The notes below the pieces were generated by a model. The model had not been told where the DNA came from. It saw only the letters and a program-made list of their open reading frames with translations, and did no database searches. The position numbers and the translations under genes were made by a program. From Flavobacteriales bacterium UBA3376 (GTDB lineage Bacteria > Bacteroidota > Bacteroidia > Flavobacteriales > Weeksellaceae), in assembly GCA_002359055.1 (NCBI GenBank), contig DEQC01000090.1, positions 1 through 9,413 of the forward strand: 9,413 nt of DNA, read 5' to 3'. Of the stretch, positions 6,884-9,413 are shown one piece after another (within the stretch, counting starts at the first letter, position 1; each line of letters opens with the position of its first letter).

Positions 6884-8170
6884 ATGTCAACTTACGTAGT
6901 AGTAGGTCTCCAGTTTGGAGATGAAGGAAAAGGGAAAATCACAGATGTTTTATCGGCCAAATCTGATTATGTCGTTCGATTCCAAGGTGGAAATAATGCC
7001 GGACATACAGTTTATGTAGGTGAAGATAAATTTGTTCTTCATCTATTGCCTTCCGGTGTTTTACAATCACAAGGTAAATGTATCATCGGTAGTGGAGTGG
7101 TGGTCAATCCTCAAAGTTTTTTGGATGAAGTAGCTGCTTTGGAAAGTAGAGGTCTGTCAAGCGACCATATTTTTATCGATAGACGTGCGCACATAATTAT
7201 GCCTTACCACATTTTGTTGGATACTTATCGAGAAGAAGCTGCAGGTAAAGATTCTATCGGAACTACCAAAAGAGGAATTGGACCTTGCTATGAAGATAAG
7301 GTGGCGAGGGTCGGAATTCGAGCCATCGATCTGTTGAATCCTGAAGTTTTAAAAGAAAAACTAAAAATCAACTTAGAAATTAAAAATACTTTATTTGAAA
7401 AGTTGTTCGATAAACCTGCTTTGGATTTTGATGAAATTTATCAAGACTATTTAGAATACGGTGAAAAAATAAAACATCGCATCATGGATGCGGTGGTTGA
7501 AGTCAATGATGCAATTGACGAAGGGAAAAATGTACTTTTCGAAGGAGCACAAGCATTGATGTTAGATATCGATTACGGAACTTATCCATTTGTTACTTCT
7601 TCTTCGCCTTCGACTGGAGGTGTTTGTATAGGAGCGGGAGTTCCTCCTACGAAATTACACAACTTGATCGGAGTTTCTAAAGCTTATTGCACAAGAGTTG
7701 GAAATGGACCTTTTCCGACGGAATTGGACGATGAGATAGGAGAAAAAATCAGAGAAGTTGGTCAAGAATTCGGCGCTTCAACGGGAAGACCGAGAAGAAC
7801 AGGTTGGTTGGATTTGGTGATGCTTCGCCATGCATGTAGAATCAACGGGATTACACATTTGGTGATTACAAAATTGGATGTACTTACAGGATTTGATACC
7901 ATAAAAGTTTGTACAGCTTACAAAACTGAAGATGGTGAAATCAAACAAAATTTCACAGCTTCTACAACCAAGTTGGATAGTTATGAACCGGTTTATGAAG
8001 AACTGAAAGGCTGGAGTGAAGATATTTGTGGAATCAATGCTTTTGATGATTTACCAAAGAATGCACAAGATTATATTCGCTTTATAGAAGAATATTTAGG
8101 CGTTGAAATTTATTTAGTATCAGTAGGTCCAGACCGCTCACAAAATATAATTAGAAAAGAATTGTTTTAA
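6884..8170 (+). CDS. purA: Adenylosuccinate synthetase
   Basis: PurA joins IMP and L-aspartate using GTP to form adenylosuccinate, the first committed step from IMP to AMP. It is a cytoplasmic homodimer. The 428 residues match the bacterial length. The P-loop-like block QFGDEGKGK (10-18) carries catalytic Asp13, and GGNNAGHT (35-42) carries catalytic His41. IGTTKRGIGPCYEDK (125-139) is the second family signature with the IMP-binding segment. FEGAQALMLDIDYGTYPFVTSS (219-240) lies at the IMP site, STGRPRRTG (299-307) contributes to GTP and aspartate binding, and TKLDVL (329-334) and VSVGPDRSQ (412-420) are the guanine-binding and C-terminal blocks. One oddity is Phe11 where the signature normally has Trp (QWGDEGKG). 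The start ATG follows an A-rich stretch with no Shine-Dalgarno, normal for this phylum. purB, the next pathway gene, lies 113 bases downstream behind a terminator. Confidence 0.98.
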   Translation: MSTYVVVGLQFGDEGKGKITDVLSAKSDYVVRFQGGNNAGHTVYVGEDKFVLHLLPSGVLQSQGKCIIGSGVVVNPQSFLDEVAALESRGLSSDHIFIDRRAHIIMPYHILLDTYREEAAGKDSIGTTKRGIGPCYEDKVARVGIRAIDLLNPEVLKEKLKINLEIKNTLFEKLFDKPALDFDEIYQDYLEYGEKIKHRIMDAVVEVNDAIDEGKNVLFEGAQALMLDIDYGTYPFVTSSSPSTGGVCIGAGVPPTKLHNLIGVSKAYCTRVGNGPFPTELDDEIGEKIREVGQEFGASTGRPRRTGWLDLVMLRHACRINGITHLVITKLDVLTGFDTIKVCTAYKTEDGEIKQNFTASTTKLDSYEPVYEELKGWSEDICGINAFDDLPKNAQDYIRFIEEYLGVEIYLVSVGPDRSQNIIRKELF

Positions 8171-8189
8171 TTCTATAGCAATCGAATGT

Positions 8190-8217
8190 AAAAGAGGACG
8201 GATTTCGTCCTCTTTTT
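8190..8217 (+). terminator. Intrinsic terminator of purA
   Basis: An 11-bp perfect stem (AAAAGAGGACG 8190-8200 against CGTCCTCTTTT 8206-8216) with a GATTT loop runs directly into a T-rich tail. It begins 20 bases after the purA stop. Its presence suggests that purB depends at least partly on its own promoter. Confidence 0.88.
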
Positions 8218-8233
8218 GTTTGAGGTTTTTCAA

Positions 8234-8264
8234 TTTAAATTTATTTCTTAAATCATTAGATTTG
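8234..8264 (+). promoter_or_regulatory. Probable promoter of purB
   Basis: TAGATTTG at 8257-8264 is an exact TAnnTTTG -7 element. Nineteen bases upstream, TTTA (8234-8237) is a one-mismatch version of the TTTG -33 box. Transcription would start around 8270, giving a leader of only about 14 bases. Lying just past the purA terminator supports it; the weak upstream box lowers confidence. Confidence 0.45.
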
Positions 8265-8283
8265 TAAATCAAATATTTCAAAA

Positions 8284-9413
8284 ATGCACACAAAATATCA
8301 AAATCCATTGGCTTCTCGTTACAGTAGCGATGAAATGTTGTATAACTTTTCTCCTCAAATGAAATTTTCTACTTGGAGGAAATTATGGTTGGCCCTGGCT
8401 GAAATTCAAAAAGATTTAGGCTTGGATATCAGTGAAGTGCAGTTGGAAGAAATTCGAAAAAATATCGATAATATAGATTTTGAAGTTGCTGCGAAATATG
8501 AAAAGAAATTCCGTCACGATGTGATGGCACATGTGCATACTCTAGGTGAAGTTGCTCCCAAAGCTATGCCGATTTTGCATTTAGGAGTTACTTCTGCATT
8601 TGTTCAGGACAATACCGATTTGGTGCAAATTAGAGAAGGTTTGTTGTTGGTGAAAAAGAAATTGATCAATGTTATACAAGCTTTACATGATTTCGCCTTG
8701 GAATACAAAGATTTGCCAACGCTTGGATTTACACATTTTCAAGCAGCACAACTTACAACTGTAGGTAAGCGCGCTACACTTTGGTTACAATCGGTTTTAT
8801 TGGATTTTGAAGAATTGGAATTCAGAATCGATAATCTTCGCTTTAGAGGAGTGAAAGGAACTACGGGTACTGCGGCGAGTTTCAAAGAATTGTTTGATGG
8901 TGATTATGAAAAAGTAAAGGCTTTGGATCAAAGACTGTCAGAACGTTTTGGATTTAAAAAGGTTTTAGGTGTAACTGGCCAAACGTATGATAGAAAAATT
9001 GACGCAGAAGTTTTGGCAACTTTGTCCAATATAGCTCAGACTGCACATAAATTTTCAAATGATATCCGTTTGCTTCAAAGTCTAAAAGAAATTGAAGAAC
9101 CTTTCGGCAAATCTCAAATCGGATCTTCTGCCATGGCTTATAAAAGAAATCCGATGAGAAGTGAACGCATGTCAGCTTTGTCGAAATTTGTAATTTCATT
9201 GGCGAGTAGTCCGGCCATGGTTGCAGCTACACAATGGTTTGAAAGAACTCTTGATGATTCTGCCAATAAGCGATTGAGCATTCCACAAGCATTTTTAGCT
9301 ATAGACGCAATTCTAATTATTTGGAACAATGTTTTGGATGGATTGGTTGTTTATCCAAAAGTAATCGAAAAGCATATAGAAGAAGAACTTCCTTTTATGG
9401 CAACAGAAAATAT
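8284..9413 (+). CDS. purB: Adenylosuccinate lyase, N-terminal 376 residues (3' end outside window)
   Basis: PurB releases fumarate from adenylosuccinate (giving AMP) and from SAICAR (giving AICAR), so it acts twice in purine synthesis. It is a cytoplasmic tetramer of the aspartase/fumarase superfamily. The reading frame is open from ATG 8284 to the window edge, with an in-frame TAG upstream at 8257, so the start is well fixed. Motifs in order: PLASRY (8-13), RHDVMAHVHTLG (78-88), LGVTSAFVQDNTDL (100-113), GFTHFQAAQLTT (148-159, general-acid His151), FRGVKGTTGT (187-196), GSSAMAYKRNPMRSE (280-294, catalytic Ser loop), QWFERTLDDSAN (317-328) and ELPFMATEN (368-376). These blocks match human ADSL and yeast Ade13 as I remember them much better than E. 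coli or Bacillus PurB. Two normally conserved prolines are alanine (positions 154 and 285). By comparison with human ADSL, about 100 residues are missing beyond the window. Confidence 0.97.
   Translation, partial: MHTKYQNPLASRYSSDEMLYNFSPQMKFSTWRKLWLALAEIQKDLGLDISEVQLEEIRKNIDNIDFEVAAKYEKKFRHDVMAHVHTLGEVAPKAMPILHLGVTSAFVQDNTDLVQIREGLLLVKKKLINVIQALHDFALEYKDLPTLGFTHFQAAQLTTVGKRATLWLQSVLLDFEELEFRIDNLRFRGVKGTTGTAASFKELFDGDYEKVKALDQRLSERFGFKKVLGVTGQTYDRKIDAEVLATLSNIAQTAHKFSNDIRLLQSLKEIEEPFGKSQIGSSAMAYKRNPMRSERMSALSKFVISLASSPAMVAATQWFERTLDDSANKRLSIPQAFLAIDAILIIWNNVLDGLVVYPKVIEKHIEEELPFMATEN

Noticed and set aside
8375..8387. GGAGG followed by ATG inside purB, resembling a Shine-Dalgarno and start codon
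   Set aside because: The ATG is out of frame with purB and the bases encode the conserved Trp-Arg-Lys-Leu-Trp stretch. Shine-Dalgarno motifs are also rarely used in this phylum.
8954..9329. Minus-strand open frames at 8954-9199 and 9138-9329
   Set aside because: They are antisense to purB, whose strand and frame are fixed by strong family motifs. Their translations show no family features.
1..9413. Mobile elements, CRISPR arrays, tRNA/rRNA genes, toxin-antitoxin or defence systems
   Set aside because: I looked for direct-repeat arrays, terminal inverted repeats, transposase or integrase motifs and RNA gene signatures on both strands and saw none. All long gene-free stretches are under 300 bases.

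Overview
The window looks like chromosomal DNA from a low-GC member of the Bacteroidota, probably a flavobacterium-like lineage. Four things point that way. One protein ends in a type A sorting domain of the type IX secretion system (T9SS). All three exported proteins have glutamine right after a predicted signal peptidase I site. Start codons are preceded by A/T-rich sequence with no Shine-Dalgarno motif. Exact matches to the Bacteroidota promoter element TAnnTTTG lie upstream of several genes.

Layout from left to right. Bases 1-585 (+) hold the last 194 codons of class II fumarase, fumC. A perfect hairpin at 603-643 is shared with the convergent minus-strand block. That block, in transcription order, is dinB (4835 to 3756, DNA polymerase IV), an unrecognised exported protein (3706 to 2786) and a large exported beta-propeller/Ig-like T9SS cargo protein (2704 to 659). 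I see no clear terminator between these three. Next is an exported S8 (subtilisin-like) protease on the minus strand (6619 to 4955), with its own terminator at 4905-4933 and a good promoter at 6716-6748. A divergent intergenic region follows. The plus strand then carries purA (6884-8170), a terminator (8190-8217), a promoter-like site, and purB (8284 to beyond the window edge, 376 codons visible).

PurA and PurB carry out the two consecutive steps from IMP to AMP. PurB releases fumarate, the substrate of FumC at the other end of the window. FumC and PurB also belong to the same aspartase/fumarase superfamily. The minus-strand genes concern a different theme: translesion DNA synthesis and exported or surface proteins.

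This is mostly ordinary core genome. I found no mobile element, CRISPR array, RNA gene or evident new system. The points most worth a second look are the eukaryote-like PurB with two proline-to-alanine changes in active-site motifs, a PurA with Phe in place of the usual Trp of its P-loop signature, an Ig-like domain split by a beta-sandwich insert in the T9SS cargo, a long helical insert and basic tail in the S8 protease, and an orphan exported protein.
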